Origin: Apoderus coryli | Lineage: Eukaryota > Arthropoda > Insecta > Coleoptera > Attelabidae | NCBI GenBank assembly: GCA_911728435.2 | Contig: OU452211.1 | Coordinates: forward strand, 4,712,001-4,776,000 | Reading direction: 5' to 3' | DNA: 64,000 nt | Shown here: positions 31,565 to 41,414 of the stretch, piece after piece | Numbering within the stretch: position 1 is the first letter of the stretch | How the letters are laid out: each line of letters begins with the position of its first letter | Notes under the pieces: generated by a model | Told to the model about the DNA's origin: nothing | Database searches by the model: none | Seen by the model: the letters and a program-made list of their open reading frames with translations, nothing else | Translations under genes and position numbers: made by a program

Positions 31565-31785
31565 TGCTAGCCTGTAATTTGAGATTTTCGAGTGAGTTCG
31601 TGCTTCTGGTGTGGGAAAGATGAATAAGTAAAGGCTAAATTGGATCTTCTTATCTTTCAAAGTTTTGTGGCGGTTTGGGACTCACCCCTTGTGTTATCCG
31701 AACGAGTATAAAGGTGTTCAATCACCCCTGGCCAAATAGCCCCGGTAGCTGCGGCCAATAAAGAAGTGCAAATACATACATACAT
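31565..31785 (+). repeat. Retroposon tail inserted in the mariner (AATAAAG + CATA repeats)
   Basis: This segment interrupts the N-terminal mariner region. On the plus strand it ends GCCAATAAAGAAGTGCAAAT followed by three CATA units, the 3' end style of R1/LOA-like retroposons and their SINEs, and similar to the tail at 50109-50131. There is no recognisable ORF. The exact left border is uncertain. Confidence 0.5.
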
Positions 31786-31839
31786 AGATTGCAACACCAG
31801 GGTTGCCAAATCCCCAAATATAAAAGACAACCCTCGTAT

Positions 31840-32145
31840 TATTTTATAGTAAGTAACATCTAACTATCACAATAATTTTGTGCAAGCGTTATCTTCTTCA
31901 TAGGTTTATTAAATAGTGTTATTATAGATAATAGTATATGGGTAAAAGCTCATACATTCGCAATTTAATTTAAATATATTATTTTCATATCTCTTTATAT
32001 CTAATTATTATCATGTTGATAGGTATATTAAATATGGTACAATAGTAATTTGATAAAATAGAAACTAGATGATATTATTATACAGAGTGGTCCAATGAAA
32101 ACGAAACACAGTCCTTTTTTAATACTATTATACATGGTGTTTCAG
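31840..32145. other. AT-rich; lone transposon tips
   Basis: TACAGAGTGGTCCAATGAAA near 32083 and TACATGGTGTTTCAGAAAG near 32132 resemble Tc1/mariner ends without partners. No gene. Confidence 0.45.
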
Positions 32146-32332
32146 AAAGAAATACCTTTCAATTTTTTGAGCTTGGAACATCAAAACTGCACAACTTGCA
32201 GAATACACCTTAAAAGATCTGTCCGCTATTTGGGGGTAGAGCTTGATGACCACTTAAAGTGGAATGTACATATAGCCATGGTTACAAAAAAATTAAGATT
32301 TATATTGTTTAAATTCAGGCAGTTGAGACATA

Positions 32333-34419
32333 CAGGGTGGTCCAACGAAAAGTTTGCACCTAGCTTTTCTCTTTTTTTTGTAGTCGAATGCGAAAATGCT
32401 CGGACACGTCGATTTTGCTTTTGAGGGGGACACATTTTAAACATATTTTTCGATCTGCGCCTTTAACCCCCTAGCGGGGGTGAGTAACAACCCTAAAATT
32501 TTAAATGGAAAGAGGGGTCTAATGACATATCATTTGAAAGGACACAAAATTGTCTTTCTAATGATACCCTATTTGTCGAATTTTACTAAAACAGTTAATA
32601 CGAAAACGACTTTAAAGACATTAAGCCGATAATTTTGGTATTAATGAGAAATACAAATAAGTTTTAATTATTACGACTGAAAACAACTACAATCATTTCT
32701 AAATTATTTACTTTGAAGAAAAACGGGATTTCAAAAACACTATCTTATTTATCAGAACTAAATTCCTCACTAATCGTTTGCGTTTTTTGTTGAAATAAAA
32801 ACTGCAGATACGTGTAGGAAAAGAATTTACACCGTTTATTTTAGTCTTTTCATTGATTCAGTTTGGTTGCTTCTCAAGTTATTTTACTTTTACCGTACAA
32901 AATGATTTATTCCATTCTAGAACGAGTTGAAATTGTTAAACTTTATTTTCAAAATAATAGTAGTGCTAGACTTACGGCTCGCTTATTTAATGAGAGACAT
33001 CCCGATAAAAATGTGAATGATGTGTACGTTGGCAAGTTAGTTAAAAAGTTTGTAGATACCGGATCTGTCTGTAATGTAAAACACCAGCCGCAGAAACCGA
33101 TCAGAAATGAAGCTGTGGAAGTCGCTGTTTTAGGGCATGTTGAAATGGATCATAGTCAAAGTACCCGTCAACTAGCTGAAGCCTCAGGTGTCTCCCGTTC
33201 GTCCATAATACGAATTTTAAAAGCGTACAAATTTCATCCGTACAAAATCAAATTAGTACAGGAACTAAATGAGGATGATCCTGATAGAAGGCTGCAATTT
33301 TGTGAAGCAATGAGCCAGCGTTTAATTGAAGATCCGCAATTATTATTTAACATTTGTTTTTCCGACGAATGCACATTTTATTTGAATGGAGCTGTAAATA
33401 GGCACAATTGCCGTTACTGGGATGAGAGTAACCCACATTTATTCCGTGAGGTTCATACCCAGTATCCTCAAAAAATAAACGTCTGGTGTGGCATATTAGG
33501 AAATCATATTATAGGACCACTTTTTATTCCTGGAAATTTAACTGGTGAAGTGTACCTAAACATGCTTGAAGATACAATTGATCCTTTAATAACACAAATA
33601 ATAGAAGATGACCAAAATCATACTGCTGATCGGCTTTATTTCCAGCAAGATGGAGCACCTCCGCACTATGTGGCTCCTGTAAGACAGTTCTTAGATGACC
33701 GGTTCCCTGGACGGTGGATTGGAAGGAGGGGCCCAATTGAATGGCCTGCCAGGTCACCGGATTTATCGCCTTTAGACTTTTTTCTTTGGGGGCACTTAAA
33801 AAATAAATGTTTTGCCACGAAGCCCGAGTCCATAGAAGATCTTCGCCAACGCATTACAGAAGAGTGCAGAAACATAACACCTGATATGCTACAAAATGTT
33901 AGAAATAGATTTGAACAAAATCTGTATTATTGTATGGAATCAAATGGGTCACATTTTCAACATTTGTTAATGTAACGTTTTAATAAATCAATTTAACAGC
34001 TTGTTTACTTTTTTTACAAAGCAATGTTAAAACTAACAAACATTGGAATGTACTAACGATTGCAGGTGTTTTCACTCGCAATAATTAAAACTTATTTGTA
34101 TTTCTCATTAATACCAAAATTATCGGCTTAATGTCTTTAAAGTCGTTTTCGTATTAACTGTTTTAGTAAAATTCGACAAATAGGGTATCATTAGAAAGAC
34201 AATTTTGTGTCCTTTCAAATGATATGTCATTAGACCCCTCTTTCCATTTAAAATTTTAGGGTTGTTACTCACCCCCGCTAGGGGGTTAAAGGCGCAGATC
34301 GAAAAATATGTTTAAAATGTGTCCCCCTCAAAAGCAAAATCGACGTGTCCGAGCATTTTCGCATTCGACTACAAAAAAAAGAGAAAAGCTAGGTGCAAAC
34401 TTTTCGTTGGACCACCCTG
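32333..34419 (+). mobile_element. Intact DD41D transposon, copy 2
   Basis: Same structure as copy 1: CAGGGTGGTCC termini, ~355-bp TIRs, TA at 32331-32332 and 34420-34421, 2,087 bp. It lies inside a non-LTR retrotransposon remnant and so postdates it. Confidence 0.95.
32863..33975 (+). CDS. DD41D transposase (370 codons), copy 2
   Basis: Uninterrupted, identical to copy 1 except Glu for Asp at residue 188 (RYWDES versus RYWDDS), which is outside the catalytic triad. D168, D263 and D305 are intact, and both HTH segments are present. Synonymous differences are few (for example GTG for GTA near 33551 and GAT for GAC near 33572). AATAAA follows at 33982. Met14 is again the likely start. Confidence 0.95.
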   Translation: MVASQVILLLPYKMIYSILERVEIVKLYFQNNSSARLTARLFNERHPDKNVNDVYVGKLVKKFVDTGSVCNVKHQPQKPIRNEAVEVAVLGHVEMDHSQSTRQLAEASGVSRSSIIRILKAYKFHPYKIKLVQELNEDDPDRRLQFCEAMSQRLIEDPQLLFNICFSDECTFYLNGAVNRHNCRYWDESNPHLFREVHTQYPQKINVWCGILGNHIIGPLFIPGNLTGEVYLNMLEDTIDPLITQIIEDDQNHTADRLYFQQDGAPPHYVAPVRQFLDDRFPGRWIGRRGPIEWPARSPDLSPLDFFLWGHLKNKCFATKPESIEDLRQRITEECRNITPDMLQNVRNRFEQNLYYCMESNGSHFQHLLM

Positions 34420-35109
34420 TATATTAAATGATAAACAGTTAAAAATAGTTTATCATGCTTTGATTGAGAGTCACTTAATTTATGGCACACAACAGGTTGG
34501 GGAGGAATTTATAACACGCATTTAAAAAGTTAAGAGCCGCTGCAAAAATTGTTTTAAACGTTCTGATTAAGGTTTGTTAATCAGAAGGGTATCCCACACA
34601 ATATGTTTATTCAGACGACATGCACCAACTTTTGTGGTATAGAATGCTGATTTATGAGTATAGAAACCAAATCCAATCGTGCATAGTTATCACACCCGAT
34701 ATAAATATAGAGCATATTACTTCCTGGCTCCTAGAGTTTTTATAGACCTACCTAATTCAATAAAGAGTGCGAATTCTATTTATTTGTTCAAACGAAGATT
34801 AAGGTTGTGGTTCTTCAGTACTCCTAGGTAAGAGATTTATAGATTGCTGAGCTTTAGAGACTGCTCTTTAGTACAAATGTCACATATGTTTGCTGTTCTA
34901 ATGATAAATCGATGATCATCTTGTTTTCATCTCATCTGGACGAGAATACCACGTACTAGTACTTCTGTGGTGGCTTCAAGATGTGAACAGGAATATGAAT
35001 GAGGTAATTTATGTATGCACTATGTTTATTTATTTATTTGTCATCTTTTGTAAAGTTTATTATTGTAATTTGTTTTTTTGTGGCAAATAATGAATAAATA
35101 ATAAATTAA

Positions 35110-37300
35110 TTAATTCCCCCCGGCAGTTCATGTTTAACAAGTTTAATGACATATACCTACACATACATATTGTAGTGTTATTTTTATAGTCCAACAAATT
35201 AAAATGTTATAATCTGGTAGGTAATTATAAATACAAATATTAAATTCCCTCAGTTTTATTTATTGGTGTTATTGGCCGATTTCGCATAAAAAGGTCGTTA
35301 ATCTCTACAATCACTTAATTCATAAAATGCTCTATGGAGGTTTATATAAGTGCTTTGCTAATTTTAAAACCATTAATCTCGTTAATATTACGTTTCGCAA
35401 AACGAGCTCTTAAAAACCGTTTATTAAATTCGATTTGAATGTTTTAGTGAAACTGAAAGTTGATAATAAAAATGAATTATTATGTATATTTAGAATTCCA
35501 TTTTGATCTACGATGCAATACTAGTCGTTAATCTTATGTTGTTTGTAAAGATAGAATAATGTAGTTGTCAAGGTATCTTGTGAGTTTTGGAAAACGAAAT
35601 TTCATTAAATATTAACTTTTGAGGATGTTTTTTAAAGCTGCGTTTACCTTATAATCTATGGAAAAACGAAAAATTAGGATAGTTTGGCGTGCGCAGATTC
35701 ATTTTATCGCCTACAGTTTCTGAAAACTTACAGTTTAAAAAAATAACTCAAGAAATTCACTGAGTATATATACGAAGGTGAATTGAAAGTAAAATACGTT
35801 TTGGTGGTTTTTTTCTTTTTATTTTTCAGTACTTATAATCTGTATCAAGATTATCACCATTTTCGTGGTTTCGTATTCATACTTATTAAATATGTCCGAA
35901 TTTAATTCATATCCATAAGAAATGTTTATAAAATTAGACACAACATTTCTAAAACCATTTCATCAATACAGGCTATCCAGAGGAAAACTTTGTATTTTCA
36001 AAAATGCAACGGGCAGTATTAGGAACATCCAAAAGGTATCCCATCAATTGCCTAAAGTGTCTTTCGATTTTGCTGTAAATCTTTATCTGTAATCTTTTTC
36101 CACGGGCATTTCTAATCGACTTACGTAGTCCTCTGGAAGGTATGCAGAAGAATGCCTAGGATTTTTTCACAAACTCAGTTTCCTATCGGGAATTGATGTA
36201 CATAAAAACAATCTTTGTTTAGAAATCCTTTGTCCAGAACTGAACCGCATCCCCATTTCATAATGAGCACTCAATCCCTCACTGTACTACGCTCTATCAC
36301 GACAAAATCTTTCGGGGTCTACAGGATAACAGCGTAATTTAGCAGGTGATTATATAGACGGGAAAGTAAACAGTTTTTTTCTAGCTTGAGAATTTTGTAT
36401 ATTTAGCCAAATTTTTTTTATTTACTGCTGAATTTTCTTCCTCTAATTTGTGTTGTTTAAGTAGCTTCTTTGAAGTATTAGCAGCAAAACACTATTCTAA
36501 TGTGATATGATATATGAGCTTAGAATTATTTCAAATTACAGTACAATTCAAATGGTGAATTTCATTCGAAAACCCTTGAAAATCAACCATGAAGGATAAT
36601 TAATCACAATTCCAAGATACATTTTTCCAAAAAATGATATTTTTTAAAACTTTTACAACATTTCAGCCAAAAATTCTTACCCTGATCTTTGTCACCCCAT
36701 TTTCTAATTTTTTCAATATTATGAATAATTCTTGTATGGAACCTTTAAGGATCACGGCCAATAATCCTAAATGCTTAGCAGCGACCCTCACTGCACCCCA
36801 ATTAGTGAAAGAGTTAACCTACTGCTGGTTACTATCACCTAGACACCCACATGGTGCGATCTCAATAGGTAATTTTATCGCAAACAGACAATTTTTAGGC
36901 AACCTTTTAACCCAGTTCCTCATGTCCCATAGCTGTTGCCATCCAGACAGCTTCTACTGGATTAGCTGTTCAAGAATTTGACGTCTACCGAATAGCTCCT
37001 CAGGATGGTTGTCGAAAAAAATGGCGGAGGGAATTCAAAGTCAGTTGCCTACTAATCGCGTGCAACAATCCTTTACGGTTGCTCACGTTCCAATATGAAC
37101 TTTAGCTAAAACTTATAGGGTCATGCAAGAATATACTTTAAGTTGAGGTTAAATTTTTCCAACTTAATTTTCCAATATTAATATAAATATGACACACGTG
37201 TTAAAATTCACACTACACCCAAAAAAAAAATCAACAGCAAGTATTAAATCTGTTATTTTTAAACTCTATCTAAATTCTTCTATTCTATGTAAACCCAAAC
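35110..37300. other. No gene firmly recognised
   Basis: AT-rich. An open frame at 36634-36981 (115 codons) lies in slightly GC-richer sequence (36740-37080), but neither strand gives a recognisable protein. Around 36000 a MQRAVLGTSKRYPIN-like translation may be non-LTR debris, not strong enough to call. On the minus strand this whole stretch would be intron after the donor at 37310-37315. Confidence 0.4.
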
Positions 37301-37315
37301 ACTCAAACTCAATAC

Positions 37316-38568
37316 CTGTTCAACCCAGAACTGCTTGGTCTATTCCAAGAATCCTCTTGATTAGGTGTAAAAAAGTTAAAAGGTTTGTCAAAACTCACTT
37401 CCGCTGTTCGGTCACGACCTAAATTCCGCGGACTAGCACTCTTTCCCCTAAAGAAACTTAACACTGGCGTTTTTTCGCGTTTCGTCAGCGCTTTCTCACT
37501 ATCTTTAGTATTGAGCACTTGTTGCACTTCAGATTTTTCACGACTTCTAGCTAAGTAGTCCGAAAATGATAACTTTCTTTCGACCTGTACTTTTTCCTTA
37601 GATATCTTTCTATTTCGTTTACGTTCAGGCGCAACTGGTGGTGGAACTTCTTCAACTGAAACCTTCTCCTTTTTAAAGGGCAAACGAAACGATGCAGTTA
37701 ATTTCTTTGATTTTTCCTTTGAATTAGGGACGTTTCTAACGCTTGGTTCTGTATTGGTACGTGATCGGCTAGTGGCTAACGGATAGAATGGTTCTTCTTC
37801 AGCTATTGTAGTAGTCTTATGATTAGTTCTAACATTTCCTAAAGGATAAAATGGTTCGTCCAATGGTTTCTCAAAACTCTCCGTATTTGTTGATTTACTT
37901 TTTGGTTTGGGTGAACGCTTAAGGCTAGAGTTATTTGAAGAACTTGGTGAGAGTTTTTCAGTCTTTGATTTAGATGATGACGAGCTATGTTTACTAGATC
38001 TTTTACTACCGGTTCCAGTCCCACTAGTTGAAGCGATTGGAATGTCTTGAACTGACGGTGGTTTAGAAGATGTTGAGGATTTTCTACTGCTTGATTTCTT
38101 ACCGCTATTATTAAATTCAGGTGTCTCTATTCGATTTGGGGATGGTTCTGCAAGAATATGGTTCTCAATTGAACAGAACCGTCTGAAAGCTTCACTAGGT
38201 GGTAATTGCTCTGGTTTATCAACAACACATATGGACTTTCGTACTCGTGGGAAACAGGAGTTATTATTATCGTTTTGTTTACTACTCCTTTTCAACAAAC
38301 TAAAATTAAACCTTGAAGGCTTCTTTGTTTGCTTCACCTCACCGGTGGATGCCGCATCAATTGAATCACTATTGGTTCTATTTTTGGACTGCGTCGTGGT
38401 AGATTGGTGTCTGGGCAGGACAATAGTTTCACTCCTTGTGGTACTCGTGGTGATAGAGGCAGATGATGGTAGTATTGGATTGGTGATGGAGACAGGACTC
38501 GTGGGTACGTAGATAAGACGACCATATGACAGATATACTATCTCATCTGCCGGGAATATGACATACAT
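37316..38568 (-). CDS. Host-gene coding exon, Ser/Lys-rich disordered protein, function unknown
   Basis: A long uninterrupted minus-strand frame, clearly richer in GC than its surroundings. The frame is open from an in-frame stop at 38617-38619; the first ATG is at 38566-38568, and a GTG lies upstream at 38586. The N-terminus is M-Y-V-I-F-P-A-D-E-I-V-Y-L. The rest is low-complexity Ser/Thr/Lys/Pro (about residues 160-235 are nearly all S, K, P), with two EPFYPL motifs about 21 residues apart and a basic KRNRKISKEK patch. The last codons read LNR then Y-stop, but AACAG|GTATTG at 37310-37320 is a good splice donor, so the exon probably ends at 37316 and continues in an exon not seen. No transposon family is involved. 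I do not recognise the gene; a scaffold or cytoskeleton-linked protein would be a guess. Confidence 0.7.
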
Positions 38569-38569
38569 G

Positions 38570-38800
38570 CTCTGGTGAGAAGCCACATTGCGATGTTTGG
38601 TGTCTCCACTTAGGCATTAATTGCAATGTCATACGTGTCTTTTGGGATTTACAAGGTTCGTTTTTCTAAAATGTTGTCTATTAGATATTGTCACTGCACT
38701 ATTTTATTATTTTTTTTATTATTAAGATGATATTTAATTGTAGTGTACCTAGAAGAATAAAATAAATAATTAATAACACATGTAGAATACCTAATCATGT
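38570..38800. other. Upstream of the Ser-rich exon
   Basis: A possible acceptor (TGCCTAAG) lies at about 38609 on the minus strand, which would make the Ser-rich exon internal. T-rich sequence follows. Confidence 0.3.
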
Positions 38801-38804
38801 TATA

Positions 38805-40395
38805 ATAAATAAATAAATAAATATATATATATTTGTCAAAAAAATTAAATAATTTTGTAGAAAGGCAAACAAAAAAAACATATAATAATAATTAATACAT
38901 ACAGGTACATCGTCAAATAAATAAATCAATTAAGATACTTAAAGTAAATTAATTAAGTAAATATTCTACAGTTCAATATATATACAAAACACACAATACA
39001 AAATACTAAGTATCCAGTGTGTGAATCGCTCAATTATTAATGCACATTAAAAAAGTCACCCACTGTATAAAAAGCTTTTTTCCAACAAATACGTCTTTAG
39101 AGCTTTACGGAATCGAGGAAGGGATGATAGCAAGTTGATTTCCATTGGCAGATTGTTGTGTTTTTGCATTTTATATAATCGAGCTTTTGATTAATTCGGA
39201 GGATGGGGCTGGCAGATAAAGATCATGTTCGGAGTTTCTAAGGAGATAATTATGGAATGCTCTTTCAGAAACATCTGACAGGTGTTTGCGGATTAAGCAG
39301 GGCACCTTTATATAACACAGATTTAGTTTTAGCAGTGTTCAAGCACAACAGGTCAGAGTCACACCATGATTTGATGGTGATTAAGTCTTTGGATATGGTA
39401 CTATGAAGAGCCACACTATCGGGCCGCACCAAGTGAAACTAGTATCATCAGCAAAGAGACATACTTTACCGCGTATGTCTAGGCACGTAATGTCGTTGAT
39501 AAATAGCAAAAACAAAATAGGACCCAACACCGAACCCTGTGGCACTCCACAATCCATCGGCCTGCAAGAAGACACAGCCGCGTTGACCCTCACACACTGA
39601 CTTATGTTGCTAAGGTACGACTTAAACCATCCCAGTGGAACCTTCCGAATTCCGTAGTGCTGTATCTTGTTAATTAGGATGTTATGACTTACACAGTCGA
39701 ATGCTTTGGAGAAATTACAGAAAATTGATGCTGTAAAGTGGAGATTGTTCAAGTTGGAGTAAACATTGTTGAAGACTGAGAATATAGCATCAATAGTGCA
39801 TTTGTTAGCTAAAAATCCAAATTGGTGGCTAGTTAATAGTTCATATTTGTGCAGAAATGATAGAAGTCTCCTTTTAACCAGTCTTTCAATGATCTTGGAT
39901 AGAGTAGATAGAAGTGCAATTGGACGATAATTTGAAGCTTGATCCTTATCGCCGCCCTTGTGCAGAGGAATTATTATAGATGTCTTAAGGCATTGTGGGA
40001 AAATTCCATTTTGGAATGACTTGTTAATTAAATCTGTGAAAACGATTAATGTACATTCCGGTAGATTAGATTAGATTAGATTGTTTTTGATGTCTTTAAT
40101 TGTACTGCAAAGCTCTGGAGTTGCAACGGGTGTTAGAAAGAAACTATGTATATTCTTATTGGTATTTGAAAGATATGAGAGCGGATCATGGGAGGGGACT
40201 ATATTATTCATTAAATTTTTTGCCACATTAACAAAATAATCGTTCAAGATCTCAGGTGAAGTGGAGATTATACTGGACGGAGAAGCCCTATTTCTCAGAT
40301 CGTTGACAATAGACCACGTTTCTTTAGCTATATTATCGGTTCTAGCTAACCGGTTGTTATAATATATGTTTTTAGCAGCTTTTATAGCTTTATTT
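38805..40395 (-). pseudogene. Non-LTR retrotransposon copy A (RT domain and 3' end, internally deleted)
   Basis: On the minus strand from 40395: WSIVNDLRNRASPSSIISTS (linker before RT), a short (TTAGA/TCTAA)n run at 40062-40082, then FPQCLKTSIIIPLHKGGDKD, SNYRPIALLSTLSKIIERLV, FGFLANKCTIDAIFSVFNNV, FSKAFDCVSHNILINKIQHY, CGVPQGSVLGPILFLLFIND, KVCLFADDTSFTW. These are RT boxes in correct order, with FADD present. Relative to copy B about 250 bp are missing at 39300, joining FADD-downstream sequence directly to the C-terminal tail. The 3' UTR ends in TTTA repeats near 38805. It is a 5'-truncated, partly deleted Jockey/CR1-like copy. Confidence 0.9.
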
Positions 40396-40399
40396 TATA

Positions 40400-41410
40400 T
40401 ATATATATATTTTCTTCATACTATAGTTAAAAAGAAAGCATTGGATTTAAACAACAAATTAGACCCCACGATATTGCCTTAAATATTGCCAAGTTGGCCA
40501 AGGTTTCGCGGCACTGTTGTCAATAATAATTAATTATTGTGTCTTGAGTTATTATAGGTCTTAATATTGTAGAATTTCATATAGATTATCCAACACGATT
40601 GACGGCATATTCAGGATGTTTTTCATTTCTCAAAACTTAAAAATGTTAAGAAAATTAAAAATAAATATGAAAACTAACTTATTTTTTTTAAATTATTGAT
40701 TCAAAGTAATTAATAAATTAAAATCAAAAGTCCTTGTGTGGTAAAATTTACTAATATCTTCAGGACTATTTCTGATCGAAGAAAAACTGACTAATCCCGT
40801 AAAAAAATTAAAGCAAACTCTAGTGTAACATTATACTTATCTGGTGTATAATACAAATTGATTACAACTTTAATTTATACATAAGCAGTTATTTTTAAAA
40901 CAGCATGAACAGTAGCAGAATATACAAATTTTTTATATCGAAAATAAATCAGACAATACGCAATACTACAAAACATCTCATAGCATAAAGGAAAATAATT
41001 ATTGCAACTATCTCAAGGAAGATTATTATTGTATGGTGTCTATTTTTGTATAAACGGCTCACCTAAGTAGTAAAATTAGAACAAAATCAAGCTATTTTTA
41101 CAAAATGTTGGTAAAAGTAACGAGTGTACTGTATCGCGCGCGTACATTATTATCACAGCTCCTAAATTCTGTTATTTGCAATATATTTCAGTGTTATTAT
41201 ATGTGTATCATTGACTCAGAGTTGTTAGAATAGGTCATATCTCAAAAATAGTATCGTAACAGGTGGTTAAACAGGGTGCTTCAAAGAGATCCGGCAATAT
41301 TTAAGGGGGAATTGCTCAAGTCATTTTATGCAACAAAGTTCCCATCGACATATGTCCGCAAATGCATTGTAAAAGTTTTTTTTAAATAACGTTTTTTTTT
41401 AAATTAAGGA
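40400..41410. other. AT-rich, no gene; lone transposon tip at 41272
   Basis: A (TA)n run is at 40395-40412. CAGGGTGCTTCAAAGAGATC at 41273 looks like a Tc1/mariner terminus without an identified partner. Confidence 0.4.
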
Positions 41411-41414
41411 GGGG

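Larger units (their letters stand above)
30646..31836 (-). mobile_element. Mariner element with TIRs and TA duplication, carrying a secondary insertion
   Basis: The left end CGAGGGTTGCTTTTTATATT and the complement of the right end (CGAGGGTTGTCTTTTATATT) form ~28-bp inverted repeats, flanked by TA (30644-30645, 31837-31838). Transposase runs on the minus strand from about 31560 to a stop at 30711-30713. The N-terminal coding region is displaced by a ~220-bp insert (about 31565-31785) ending in AATAAAG and a (CATA)n tail. Confidence 0.9.
32150..35105 (+). pseudogene. Non-LTR retrotransposon C-terminal region, split by DD41D copy 2
   Basis: Left of the insertion, 32150-32332 encodes RSVRYLGVELDDHLKWNVHI and KKLRFILFKFRQLRH. 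Right of it, 34423-34829 encodes LNDKQLKIVYHALIESHLIY, then a frameshifted TRYKYRAYYFLAPRVFIDLP and KSANSIYLFKRRLRLWF to a stop. This is the thumb/C-terminal segment of a Jockey/CR1-like ORF2. The 3' UTR runs to about 35105 and ends AATAAATAATAAATTAATT. The two halves are one base out of frame even after discounting the transposon and one TA, so it was already a 5'-truncated pseudogene or has decayed since. Confidence 0.85.

Noticed and set aside
36634..36981. 115-codon plus-strand open frame in GC-richer DNA
   Set aside because: Neither strand gives known motifs; possibly an eroded element but not demonstrable.
37189..38512. Other-frame ORFs overlapping the Ser-rich exon
   Set aside because: Shadows; the 425-codon frame has the biased composition and the splice donor.
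38810..38835. TAAA/TA microsatellite as a separate locus
   Set aside because: It is the 3' simple-repeat tail of non-LTR copy A.
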